A stretch of 64,000 bases of DNA from Bacteroidia bacterium. Its GTDB lineage: Bacteria; Bacteroidota; Bacteroidia; UKL13-3. The notes beneath the pieces were generated by a model. That model was not told where the DNA came from. It worked only from the letters and a program-made list of their open reading frames with translations, and searched no databases. The stretch lies in NCBI GenBank assembly GCA_019695215.1, contig JAIBAK010000008.1, positions 40,987 to 104,986 on the forward strand, given 5' to 3'. Each line of letters starts with the position of its first letter. Positions within the stretch are counted from its first letter, which is position 1. Position numbers and translations under genes: made by a program. Positions 27,760 through 35,353 of the stretch are shown piece by piece.

Positions 27760-27782
27760 AAAATAGTCTGTGTTTATTGCAT

Positions 27783-27814
27783 CAAAGATACAATGATTTT
27801 TAAGTAAATAACAA
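27783..27814 (-). promoter_or_regulatory. Promoter of cassette 1
   Basis: On the minus strand TTG (27814-27812), 21 nt, then TATCTTTG (27790-27783) matches the Bacteroidota consensus. It lies 24 bp upstream of the ATG at 27759. The identical arrangement is found before cassette 2. Confidence 0.65.
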
Positions 27815-27818
27815 TAGG

Positions 27819-27851
27819 GAAAACCCTCTATTTTATAGAGTGAAAACCCTC
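27819..27851. promoter_or_regulatory. Operator-like repeat upstream of cassette 1 promoter
   Basis: Two direct copies of GAAAACCCTC (27819-27828 and 27842-27851, 23 bp apart) flank the perfect palindrome CTCTATTTTATAGAG (27826-27840). The element sits just upstream of the -33 box on the minus strand, where an activator would bind, and is unchanged in cassette 2 (32762-32794). Confidence 0.5.
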
Positions 27852-27966
27852 TTTCTGATTAATGTTTTCTTTGATATATTGAGATGGATTTATCGAAAAT
27901 AGGTCAGAAAACAGCACATGTTTTCTAAATTCTGGACACTTTCTGGAGCACCCTACCAGATAAATC

Positions 27967-27984
27967 TGTACGCACTGGTGTACG
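27967..27984 (+). repeat. GTAC-rich arm motif, copy 2
   Basis: TGTACGCACTGGTGTACG, 53 bp before the tRNA-3'-end copy at 28037. It is one base different from the copy beside tRNA-Phe (23581), so the same motif stands inside both ends of cassette 1. Confidence 0.5.
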
Positions 27985-28036
27985 TGAAAAATAAATATAT
28001 TTTGATTTTCAGTAAGTTAAAAATGAAAATATAGTT

Positions 28037-28056
28037 CCTCCCACACCACAAAAGCC
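28037..28056 (+). repeat. 20-bp att-like core, copy 2
   Basis: Exact copy of the tRNA-Phe 3' end plus 8 bases (see 23457-23476). The base preceding it differs from the tRNA, so only the core is duplicated. It marks the right border of cassette 1. Confidence 0.75.
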
Positions 28057-28079
28057 TCCACTACGTGGGGGCTTTTTTT
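28050..28079 (+). terminator. Hairpin terminator behind tRNA-3'-end copy 2
   Basis: GCCTCCAC and GTGGGGGC pair (one G-T) around a TAC loop, followed by seven T. It is identical to that behind copy 3, and different from the one behind the intact tRNA. This is what would be expected if it was the original tRNA-Phe terminator before the insertion. Confidence 0.65.
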
Positions 28080-28099
28080 ATGGTGCTTTAAAAAGCACG

Positions 28100-28130
28100 A
28101 AAGGCTGTTTGCAATTCACGAATGGCCTTT
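28100..28130. repeat. Conserved 31-bp inverted repeat, copy 1
   Basis: AAAGGCTGTTTG...CGAATGGCCTTT with loop CAATTCA. Similar hairpins occur at 33043-33073 and 33651-33683. All differences between copies keep the stem as G-U pairs, which suggests that the RNA structure is under selection, probably as a terminator. Confidence 0.55.
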
Positions 28131-28392
28131 GCCGCCTATAGGGTTCAAGTGATTATTTAAGGCTGATGAGTAATTTGCTTCTGTACCTACACCTATTTCC
28201 TCACGGCTGGTTTCCCTGCCGCGCATTTTCGTTAGTTTAGTTAAAGCAGTATATTCGTTTATGAAGCAGCAGGCAAATAGTAAGGTTATATGAAGAGGGA
28301 TACAGCGATAGCCAAAGGCTATTGTGATAACATACACTCGCGGCACGCGAGCGAAGGCGGGGAATTAGTTGATTGTAATTTTAAAGTGATTT

Positions 28393-29778
28393 TTATAGTT
28401 TCATAAACCTTCCACCACTTACTTTTCCATCTCTTCTTAATTGGTAAAAATAAATTCCTTTTGCCCATTTGGCGGTGGGGATATTTGTTCCCTCATTAAA
28501 AATGGCTTCATACGTAACCTGTCCATTCATATTGGTAATAGTTATTGCGTATATCCCTGGCTCATTTACCTTCACTGAAAGGTAATCATAAACAGGATTT
28601 GGATATACAGAATGTATAATAGTGGGAGTTTCTTTTTGTCCTGTAGCAAAAGGCCAGTAAAAATTACCTACGCTGTCGAATTTCATAAGCATTGTTGAGT
28701 GGTTGTATGGGCCATTTTCCTTATCAATCACTAACAACACCCCATCATCATTTGTTCTTATCAATTCGTATGCATGAAATTCATCACCCCATATACCAAA
28801 TGCAGTATTTGTTGCAGTATTGTTTACCACAAATGAATACTCTACAGCATCATTTCTGAATTTAACGAGTTTAATATCGTATCGGGATTCAGGTACCACC
28901 ACTAATATACCTCCATCAGTCAGCTCTTTCACACCCGAACCAGATTTTGAATTAATTGAGTACGAAACAGAGTCTCGTTTCTCAAATTTGAAAGAACTGC
29001 TTAATGTAATTAATGAGTATGTACACCATGAATTTAACAACACTTGATCATAAATACACTTTTCACGAACTAAAACGGCAAACTTACCATTGTTGAGGCG
29101 TTCATACGAAAGAACCGAACCTGCGATTCCTGTGGCTGAGTCACTTTTTCTTGATATTTCATTAAGAAACTTATCCATTAGAACCCAATGGTTAGACTCG
29201 CGTGCAACATAATATCCTCCTTGAATTTGTTTAATCTGAGAGTAGTTTTTACCAGTAATGCTCCATAAAGAATCCCCGCTGGAATTAAATATCACGAATG
29301 AATTTCCTTTAAAAATGCCAAATGAATCACCTCTGATTGCCTCCGGAGTACCGAGGAGGTCAATATACCCCAATTGCCACTGCGGGCTACCGTTAGCATC
29401 AGTTTTCGAAATTGTTTGAAACTCCTGGCAATATTCAGATGCCTGAGAATATAAAAAATAGTTTCTTTTAATACCTCTGAGCTGACCAAAGCCATGCCCC
29501 AAATAACAGTCATTTGTTTTCAGTAAGGATCCAGAGTCGAGCGTTCCATTTTTCGATATATATACGATACCATTAACATATTTGGTTGATATATTTTGCT
29601 TATATGCGGCAAATAATCTGTAGCTTGAATCAGGCATTTGTATTATAGTTCTTGGTGCGCTATAAAATGGCGGTTGTCCTTGGTTGGTAAATCCAATAAT
29701 AAATGTTGTAAATGTTCCTTGCGCAAACGCAATGAAAGCAGAAATGAAGAAGAAAAATGTAATCCCTAACTTTTTCAA
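28393..29778 (-). CDS. T9SS type A cargo, small partner of cassette 2
   Basis: A 461-residue exported protein, paralogue of the 23642 product but ~100 residues longer. The start is TTG at 29778, since no ATG precedes the signal peptide (KKLGITFFFFISAFIAFAQ). The body is beta-rich and unrecognised, with lines such as IVYISKNGTLDSGSLLKT and LIRTNDDGVLLVIDKENG. The end is a type A sorting domain (IIHSVYPNPVYDYLSVKV ... WAKGIYFYQLRRDGK), preceded by the same KFDSVGNFYWPFATGQKE as in cassette 1. It begins 2 bp after the stop of the 973-residue gene, so the gene order and coupling of cassette 1 are repeated. Confidence 0.8.
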   Translation of the reverse strand: MKKLGITFFFFISAFIAFAQGTFTTFIIGFTNQGQPPFYSAPRTIIQMPDSSYRLFAAYKQNISTKYVNGIVYISKNGTLDSGSLLKTNDCYLGHGFGQLRGIKRNYFLYSQASEYCQEFQTISKTDANGSPQWQLGYIDLLGTPEAIRGDSFGIFKGNSFVIFNSSGDSLWSITGKNYSQIKQIQGGYYVARESNHWVLMDKFLNEISRKSDSATGIAGSVLSYERLNNGKFAVLVREKCIYDQVLLNSWCTYSLITLSSSFKFEKRDSVSYSINSKSGSGVKELTDGGILVVVPESRYDIKLVKFRNDAVEYSFVVNNTATNTAFGIWGDEFHAYELIRTNDDGVLLVIDKENGPYNHSTMLMKFDSVGNFYWPFATGQKETPTIIHSVYPNPVYDYLSVKVNEPGIYAITITNMNGQVTYEAIFNEGTNIPTAKWAKGIYFYQLRRDGKVSGGRFMKL

Positions 29779-29780
29779 AA

Positions 29781-32702
29781 TTATTTTCTTATAAATATAA
29801 TCTTATTTGTAGTATTTGATCCAGTAGGTGTGAAAACAACAACCCGCAGATAATAGAACCCTGTAGGAAGGTTTTCAGTATTTATCTGGCCCTTTGAATT
29901 AAAACTCTCACCTCGGTAGCAACTTCTACCAAGCGCATCAATCAGTTCAATAGTGTAGGTATTGCTACCTGTATTATTTTCTGTTGTTGTAACTTCATAG
30001 TTCAATTCAGCATTTGTTGGATTAGGATATGCTGTAATATCAACAAGGGACTTTGGTGATTTTCTTTCTACTTTACCTGGGTTCAAAACCCCAAATTGCC
30101 CCTGACCATTCTCGGGGATGTTAAACCAACATGGGTTACTACTAAAGGTGTCATTTTGAGTAATGCGTCCGGATGGGTTGTTGTCACTGAAATTATTAGT
30201 GAAATTATTGGAAATGTTCAACGCTCCAACAATGTCATATAACTGATAAGTAAAATAGGTAAATCCATTGAGTTTTAAATTAGGGCCTTTGTTGGTGTGG
30301 GTATAATAGGTATTCTGCGAAAATGTGGTTGTGAAAAGCTGTTCAGCTCTAGCAAGTGATCTCTGTTCACTAGTATTATTTGGATCAATAATTCCCAACC
30401 AAAACCCAAGGTTGTTATCATCCATAGTAGCAGGTTTCCGTGTCAACCTATTATCAAGGCAAGCCGCCATCCCATAAAATATGGGGTACACATTAGTTTG
30501 TTTGTTGTTTGGCCTGTGTCCAAATAGCATTGTTCTGTATGAATAATCATCACGATGCCATGGAATGTAAGGTGTTTCTCTACCCCAAATAACATAATTT
30601 GTATTTGAATCTCCGCAATGGTTTTCATCTTCTACAAATGGCCATCTGGTATTTAAGTCATAAACAAGAAAGAACCTTGAAAGATATTTTCGGTTATACA
30701 GAGTGTCCTTAATAAGATCCAATTCGAGAGCTCGCGCATATTCAATACTATCCCTGTTGGACATGAATCTTTCATCACTATAGTAAAGCTTTCCAATATA
30801 GTCATCTACATGTCGGATATTCCAGTCATTCTTGTATAATGCTAACATCCGTTTCAAGTAATTTTTATGATTCAAATAATTTGCTTGAAATTCTGCGGCC
30901 CGATTTTGGGTAGTGGATGAATATGTGTTCCAAAACTCATCTTCTAACACAACCTGTTTCAATTTACCGGCAAATGAATAGTTGTAATAATTGAATGTGT
31001 TAGCAAATTGATTATAGTTTGATGCATTAAAATAGATGGTGTAATTGTTTGTTGAGTCAATAAAAACTGATCCAGCTAAACCTACATAATCAATATAATA
31101 GTTCTTGTATGCATTCGTTAGAAACATATACAATCGCTCTCTCATATATGTGTTGAGGTTTTTGCTTCCTCCGCCTGTTAAATTAACAGTATAGTTATTG
31201 TTAATAGATATACCAGTATTCCAAAATAGGTATGCACTGTGATAAAAGTATAGTTGATTAAATCCATGAGTAAGGCAAAAGTTCAATAATCTTGTCTCTC
31301 TAACTGTATTGCCAATTATACCTTTATAAGTTGCTGTATCTTCAAGCTCAGATTGATTAATAGTAAAATCATTGCTTGCACACCACTTACAAATCCGATA
31401 TCCAATTGTATTAACTAAGCTACTATCTCCAAACATATTCTCAACATAGAGTACTCGTGGCATAGTGCAATCTTCCTCAATGGGAGTTAAGCTTGAATTG
31501 TCATTTGTGCTTGCAATCACATCAGCAAGTTCATACACATTCATCCGTGTTGCGTAAAGATTCCCACTTTCCGACACACCAAAACTGCTATTATATCCTA
31601 CGATATAAACCAGACCATTTCGATGAAATAAGCCATTGGCGTAATCATTTGAGGTTCCACCTGCATATTCGTCAAAGAGAAAGTTTCCAACCGAGTCGGT
31701 GGCAACAAAATAGAGGTCAGTTCCTCCTTCTCCATAGCTTGTAGTACTCCCGGCCATAAAAAGTGTATTTCCTACACGAGTGATACAAGTAAATTCTTCA
31801 TTTCCTGTGCTACCGAATGAACTGTGGTTAGTATATACTCCACTCGAATTTACATGAGCAATGAGGGCATTCGTTACAGCACCATTGGCAGTGTATCCGG
31901 CTAACCAGTACCCCCCATTTTTATCTATTGCAATCGCATTTGCATAACTTGAAAAGGTTTGATTAAGGGTCTGATATGTTATTTGGGTGCCGGTAGAATC
32001 AAGTTCGAAAAGGAATGCATGATTAATCCCCCCGCTATAATCGGTTCCAGTAATCACAATATTGCCATCGCTTTTTGTGATAAGAGCTCGTCCTTCCTGA
32101 TTCCCGAGACCACCAAAAGTTTTTGTCCATATAGCATTTCCATTACTACTATCAACCTTTATTACCAGTATATCTTTATTTGTCCCTCCAATATTGCTGT
32201 ATCCGACTAAGATAAATGTTCCATCAATTGCTTGTGCAATGTCAAAAACATATTCATCATCACTTCCTCCAAGAGCTACATCAAAAGCGGGATTCCCATT
32301 GCTCTCTAATTTAATAAAGTAAGGGTCATACCCACCACCACCTTTACTATTCGTATATCCACCCACAAACCATGATGATCCGTTTCTTTGCCATACAGAG
32401 CGACCTACGTCATTGTAATCACCACCAATCGTTTTAGTCCAAACTGTATCACCAATTGAGTCCGTATAGACGATATATACATCTTTGTTTCCGGGGCCTT
32501 GTGTAAGGGAACCTGCCATAAAAACTTGATATGATGCATTGACTTGAATGTCGAATCCTTCTTCGTCATTGGTTGTACCATACCCTTGCTCAAAATATCC
32601 ATATTGAGCAAATGCAAGGTTTGAAGAGATAATTAGGAGGCTAATAAGAAAGGTTTTTACCATACGATTAATTCGTAATGGGTTTGGTTTTGTTGTTTTC
32701 AT
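29781..32702 (-). CDS. T9SS type A cargo with delta-60-like propeller and uncharacterised middle domain (cassette 2)
   Basis: A 973-residue paralogue of the 24733 product. The first ~45 residues, including the signal peptide, are almost identical. The propeller part (to ~390) is very similar, with blades such as GGSDDEYVFDIAQAIDGTFI. The middle domain is clearly homologous but much diverged, keeping VVLEDEFW, IRHVDDYIGKL, VYPIFYGMAACL and NLGFWLG. The type A sorting domain (DITAYPNPTNAELNYEV ... LPTGFYYLRVVV) differs most. Similarity falls steadily from 5' to 3'. The function is unknown; it is a surface or secreted protein with a possible glycan-active barrel. Confidence 0.82.
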   Translation of the reverse strand: MKTTKPNPLRINRMVKTFLISLLIISSNLAFAQYGYFEQGYGTTNDEEGFDIQVNASYQVFMAGSLTQGPGNKDVYIVYTDSIGDTVWTKTIGGDYNDVGRSVWQRNGSSWFVGGYTNSKGGGGYDPYFIKLESNGNPAFDVALGGSDDEYVFDIAQAIDGTFILVGYSNIGGTNKDILVIKVDSSNGNAIWTKTFGGLGNQEGRALITKSDGNIVITGTDYSGGINHAFLFELDSTGTQITYQTLNQTFSSYANAIAIDKNGGYWLAGYTANGAVTNALIAHVNSSGVYTNHSSFGSTGNEEFTCITRVGNTLFMAGSTTSYGEGGTDLYFVATDSVGNFLFDEYAGGTSNDYANGLFHRNGLVYIVGYNSSFGVSESGNLYATRMNVYELADVIASTNDNSSLTPIEEDCTMPRVLYVENMFGDSSLVNTIGYRICKWCASNDFTINQSELEDTATYKGIIGNTVRETRLLNFCLTHGFNQLYFYHSAYLFWNTGISINNNYTVNLTGGGSKNLNTYMRERLYMFLTNAYKNYYIDYVGLAGSVFIDSTNNYTIYFNASNYNQFANTFNYYNYSFAGKLKQVVLEDEFWNTYSSTTQNRAAEFQANYLNHKNYLKRMLALYKNDWNIRHVDDYIGKLYYSDERFMSNRDSIEYARALELDLIKDTLYNRKYLSRFFLVYDLNTRWPFVEDENHCGDSNTNYVIWGRETPYIPWHRDDYSYRTMLFGHRPNNKQTNVYPIFYGMAACLDNRLTRKPATMDDNNLGFWLGIIDPNNTSEQRSLARAEQLFTTTFSQNTYYTHTNKGPNLKLNGFTYFTYQLYDIVGALNISNNFTNNFSDNNPSGRITQNDTFSSNPCWFNIPENGQGQFGVLNPGKVERKSPKSLVDITAYPNPTNAELNYEVTTTENNTGSNTYTIELIDALGRSCYRGESFNSKGQINTENLPTGFYYLRVVVFTPTGSNTTNKIIFIRK

Positions 32703-32725
32703 AAAATAGTCTGTGTTTATTGCAT

Positions 32726-32757
32726 CAAAGATATAATGATTTTTAAGTAAATAACAA
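32726..32757 (-). promoter_or_regulatory. Promoter of cassette 2, with upstream operator-like repeat
   Basis: TTG (32757-32755), 21 nt, TATCTTTG (32733-32726) on the minus strand, as in cassette 1. The GAAAACCCTC direct repeats at 32762-32771 and 32785-32794 around CTCTATTTTATAGAG are unchanged, so both cassettes should respond to the same regulator. Confidence 0.65.
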
Positions 32758-32909
32758 TAGGGAAAACCCTCTATTTTATAGAGTGAAAACCCTCTTTCTG
32801 ATTAATGTTTTCTTTGATATATTGAGATGGATTTATCGAAAATAGGTCAGAAAACAGCACATGTTTTCTAAATTCTGGACACTTTCTGGAGCACCCTACC
32901 AGATAAATC

Positions 32910-32927
32910 TGTACGCACTGGTGTACG
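32910..32927 (+). repeat. GTAC-rich arm motif, copy 3
   Basis: TGTACGCACTGGTGTACG, identical to the copy at 27967 and again 53 bp before a tRNA-3'-end copy. Confidence 0.5.
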
Positions 32928-32979
32928 TGAAAAATAAATATATTTTGATTTTCAGTAAGTTAAGAATGAAAATATAGTT

Positions 32980-32999
32980 CCTCCCACACCACAAAAGCC
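32980..32999 (+). repeat. 20-bp att-like core, copy 3
   Basis: Third exact copy of CCTCCCACACCACAAAAGCC. It marks the right border of the whole two-cassette region. Beyond it comes a terminator hairpin identical to the one behind copy 2, and then the toxin-antitoxin and gap genes. Confidence 0.75.
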
Positions 33000-33022
33000 T
33001 CCACTACGTGGGGGCTTTTTTT
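32993..33022 (+). terminator. Hairpin terminator behind tRNA-3'-end copy 3
   Basis: Same GCCTCCAC/GTGGGGGC stem and T-run as at 28050-28079. It is probably the ancestral tRNA-Phe terminator, now ~9.5 kb away from the tRNA. Confidence 0.6.
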
Positions 33023-33042
33023 ATGGTGCTTTAAAAAACACG

Positions 33043-33073
33043 AAAGGCCGTTCGCAATTCACGAACGGTCTTT
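33043..33073. terminator. Inverted repeat copy 2, likely terminator of the toxin-antitoxin operon
   Basis: AAAGGCCGTTCG...CGAACGGTCTTT with loop CAATTCA, 27 bp after the toxin stop on the minus strand. It is nearly the same hairpin as the one ending gap (33651-33683), so the toxin-antitoxin genes are bracketed by direct copies of one terminator. Confidence 0.6.
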
Positions 33074-33099
33074 TGGTTGTTTTGCGTCCTTGAGCAAAA

Positions 33100-33366
33100 T
33101 CACGGAAATACTTTATAAATATCTTTTCGGTGAATGACTCTGGCAAAAATGACCTTCTGATTTTCGTAGAAAAGGCCAACTCTGTAATCACCGAGCCGCA
33201 CCCGATATGCAGATTTGTGACCTGTGAGTTTTTTGATGTGAGAAATATTATTTAAATTATCATCTGACTCTATTTGACGAATTAATTTTGCCAGATTTGA
33301 CTTGACAGATTTAACAGTAATTTGATCTATATCCTTCGAAAATTTGCTGAGAAACTCGACCTGCAT
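33100..33366 (-). CDS. RelE/ParE-family toxin
   Basis: An 88-residue protein with the RelE/ParE fold pattern: MQVEFLSKFSKDIDQI, a helical hairpin, ISHIKKLTGHKSAYRVRLGD, then YRVGLFYENQKVIFARVIHR and KDIYKVFP. The Arg/Lys residues on the central strands and the R-x-x-I-Y end are typical of ribosome-dependent mRNA interferases, but a ParE-type gyrase poison cannot be excluded. It lies 2 bp behind a small antitoxin gene. The module sits between the duplicated T9SS cassettes and gap. It may help stabilise the accessory region, or may simply be resident. Confidence 0.85.
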   Translation of the reverse strand: MQVEFLSKFSKDIDQITVKSVKSNLAKLIRQIESDDNLNNISHIKKLTGHKSAYRVRLGDYRVGLFYENQKVIFARVIHRKDIYKVFP

Positions 33367-33368
33367 TA

Positions 33369-33563
33369 CTATTTAAGTTTTTGCATAATCGAACTTTTGC
33401 TCACCTTTTTTTTCTTATCAACAGCCTTTAGCATTTTGGATAAACCCATATCTTCCAACTGTTCTTCAGTCATGGTTGCTGAAGAAATGCCAAGCTTTTT
33501 CAGCAGGTCATTTATAAACTTAAATTCATCCTGATTTTTGGGTGTAATAACCATTGCTTTCAT
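33369..33563 (-). CDS. Antitoxin of the RelE/ParE pair
   Basis: A 64-residue protein read from ATG 33563 (MKAMVITPKNQDEFKFINDL). The longer frame to 33650 runs into the gap terminator repeat and is not credible. The N-terminal strand-helix (VITPKNQDEFKFINDLLKKLG) is followed by TEEQLEDMGLSKMLKAVDK and a Lys-rich tail. This is a small antitoxin type common in Bacteroidota in front of RelE-like toxins. It should bind the toxin and autoregulate the operon. The position 2 bp upstream of the toxin is typical of type II modules. Confidence 0.78.
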   Translation of the reverse strand: MKAMVITPKNQDEFKFINDLLKKLGISSATMTEEQLEDMGLSKMLKAVDKKKKVSKSSIMQKLK

Positions 33564-33650
33564 AAAACAAAGATAAATTTTTTTTGCTGTTTGGCTCAAC
33601 TTAATTTCCTTTCCCCCAGTAGCTGGCCTCCCGACTAAAACAAAAAACAC

Positions 33651-33683
33651 AAAAGGCCGTTCGCAATTAACGAACGGCCTTTT
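33651..33683. terminator. Inverted repeat copy 3, terminator of gap
   Basis: A perfect 13-bp stem AAAAGGCCGTTCG/CGAACGGCCTTTT with loop CAATTAA, 24 bp after the gap stop on the minus strand. It is the most perfect of the three copies and so probably the source. Confidence 0.7.
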
Positions 33684-33706
33684 GGCTGTTATAGCGTTGC
33701 GTTAAA

Positions 33707-34711
<1,005 letters not shown>

Positions 34712-34747
34712 TTATTGGGTTTATTAATTTGTCAAAAAATTGAGGTG

Positions 34748-34779
34748 CGAAATTAGCCAGTGCGGGGTTTTAAACCAAA
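34748..34779 (-). promoter_or_regulatory. Promoter of gap
   Basis: On the minus strand TTTG (34779-34776), 20 nt, then TAATTTCG (34755-34748), one base from the TAnnTTTG consensus. It lies 43 bp upstream of the gap ATG. Confidence 0.6.
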
Positions 34780-34945
34780 TAATTAAGCTATAAATGAAGG
34801 AGTCTTCTGATTAAAACTCCTTCCCTGCGAAGCAAACACGAGGAATAATTTCTACAGATTTTAAAAATGAGCCCTATATATTGACTGAATATGAAAGGGT
34901 TGTTGAAAAACATGGAGTCTTGTAAAGAAAAAAATGAAAAAGGTA

Positions 34946-34975
34946 TTGACAGAAAACCTATTAAAAGTATCTTTG
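34946..34975 (+). promoter_or_regulatory. Promoter of tRNA-Glu
   Basis: TTG at 34946-34948, a 19-nt spacer, and TATCTTTG at 34968-34975, ending 19 nt before the tRNA. An excellent match to the Bacteroidota promoter consensus. Confidence 0.75.
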
Positions 34976-34994
34976 CAGCCCCGAAAGGCAAACC

Positions 34995-35069
34995 GGCCCG
35001 TTCGTCTATCGGTTAGGACATCAGGTTTTCATCCTGGAAAGAGGGGTTCGATTCCCCTACGGGCTACCA
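34995..35069 (+). tRNA. tRNA-Glu (anticodon TTC), CCA encoded
   Basis: Cloverleaf with acceptor GGCCCGT/ACGGGCT (first pair G-T), anticodon loop TTTTCAT giving anticodon TTC, T-arm AGGGG TTCGATT CCCCT, discriminator A and an encoded CCA (35067-35069). Unlike tRNA-Phe nearby, there is no sign of a duplicated 3' end. Confidence 0.95.
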
Positions 35070-35353
35070 AAAGGCCGCTTTAAGCGGCCTTTTTTTATTG
35101 CTACATCAAATTAGTGTCCATCTTCAGCAAATGGCCATCAGCATTAGCGAAATCAGCGGGTGATTTACCTGCCATATAATTGAAAAACCGGACATGCTCA
35201 TTCGTCCCTGTTAAAAGTAGGTGTATTGAAATTTTCCATGATACTATTCCTGATTGCGGAACACAGTTTGTTAAGTGTGCCGCTGAAATTGAAAAATATG
35301 CAAACATTACTGTATAGCTACGTGTTGTACTTTTCTAAGCCGATAATGCTTTT
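35070..35353. other. Intergenic region after tRNA-Glu
   Basis: It begins with the tRNA terminator (35072-35097). The rest, 35098-35353, holds no ORF I trust. A 68-codon minus-strand frame (35101-35307) and a ~45-codon plus-strand frame ending near 35296 (IEIFHDTIPDCGTQFVKCAA) could be remnants of a lost gene, but neither is recognisable. The promoter of the following transporter gene must lie near 35320-35340. Confidence 0.4.
35072..35097 (+). terminator. Terminator of tRNA-Glu
   Basis: AGGCCGCTTTAAGCGGCCT is a perfect stem with a short loop followed by seven T, two bases after the encoded CCA. Confidence 0.85.

Larger units (their letters stand above)
27635..28130. repeat. 496-bp direct repeat, copy 1
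   Basis: This stretch aligns without gaps to 32578-33073 (offset 4943). By hand I count 4 differences in the signal-peptide codons (27635-27720), 3 in the ~380 bp of non-coding DNA, and 4 in the terminal inverted repeat. It contains signal-peptide codons, promoter, GAAAACCCTC repeats, GTAC motif, tRNA-Phe 3' end and two hairpins. The coding regions beyond it are much less alike. Confidence 0.9.
27760..28392. other. Intergenic region between cassettes
   Basis: A 633-bp stretch without a gene. 27760-28130 is the promoter, att-like and terminator part of the direct repeat. 28131-28392 has no counterpart behind the second copy. The latter part is more GC-rich, with two perfect small hairpins (28308-28322 and 28337-28351), and no ORF with convincing coding character. 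Confidence 0.6.
32578..33073. repeat. 496-bp direct repeat, copy 2
   Basis: Gap-free counterpart of 27635-28130 at an offset of 4943 bp. It contains the signal-peptide codons and promoter of cassette 2, the GTAC motif, the third tRNA-Phe 3' end and two hairpins. Confidence 0.9.
32703..33099. other. Intergenic region upstream of cassette 2
   Basis: A 397-bp stretch without a gene. It holds the cassette 2 promoter, operator-like repeat, GTAC motif, att-like core and hairpins, and then the end of the toxin-antitoxin operon. Confidence 0.6.

Noticed and set aside
28116..28346. Minus-strand frame of 76 codons between the cassettes
   Set aside because: It crosses the 28100-28130 hairpin and two further hairpins, has no recognisable motif, and its composition does not look coding. 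I describe the stretch as structured non-coding DNA instead.
33564..33650. Longer start for the antitoxin
   Set aside because: The extra codons run up to the gap terminator hairpin and are not antitoxin-like; ATG 33563 gives the family N-terminus.
35101..35307. Minus-strand frame of 68 codons behind tRNA-Glu, and a short plus-strand frame with protein-like character
   Set aside because: Neither has a start with context or a known family. At most they are remnants of a lost gene.
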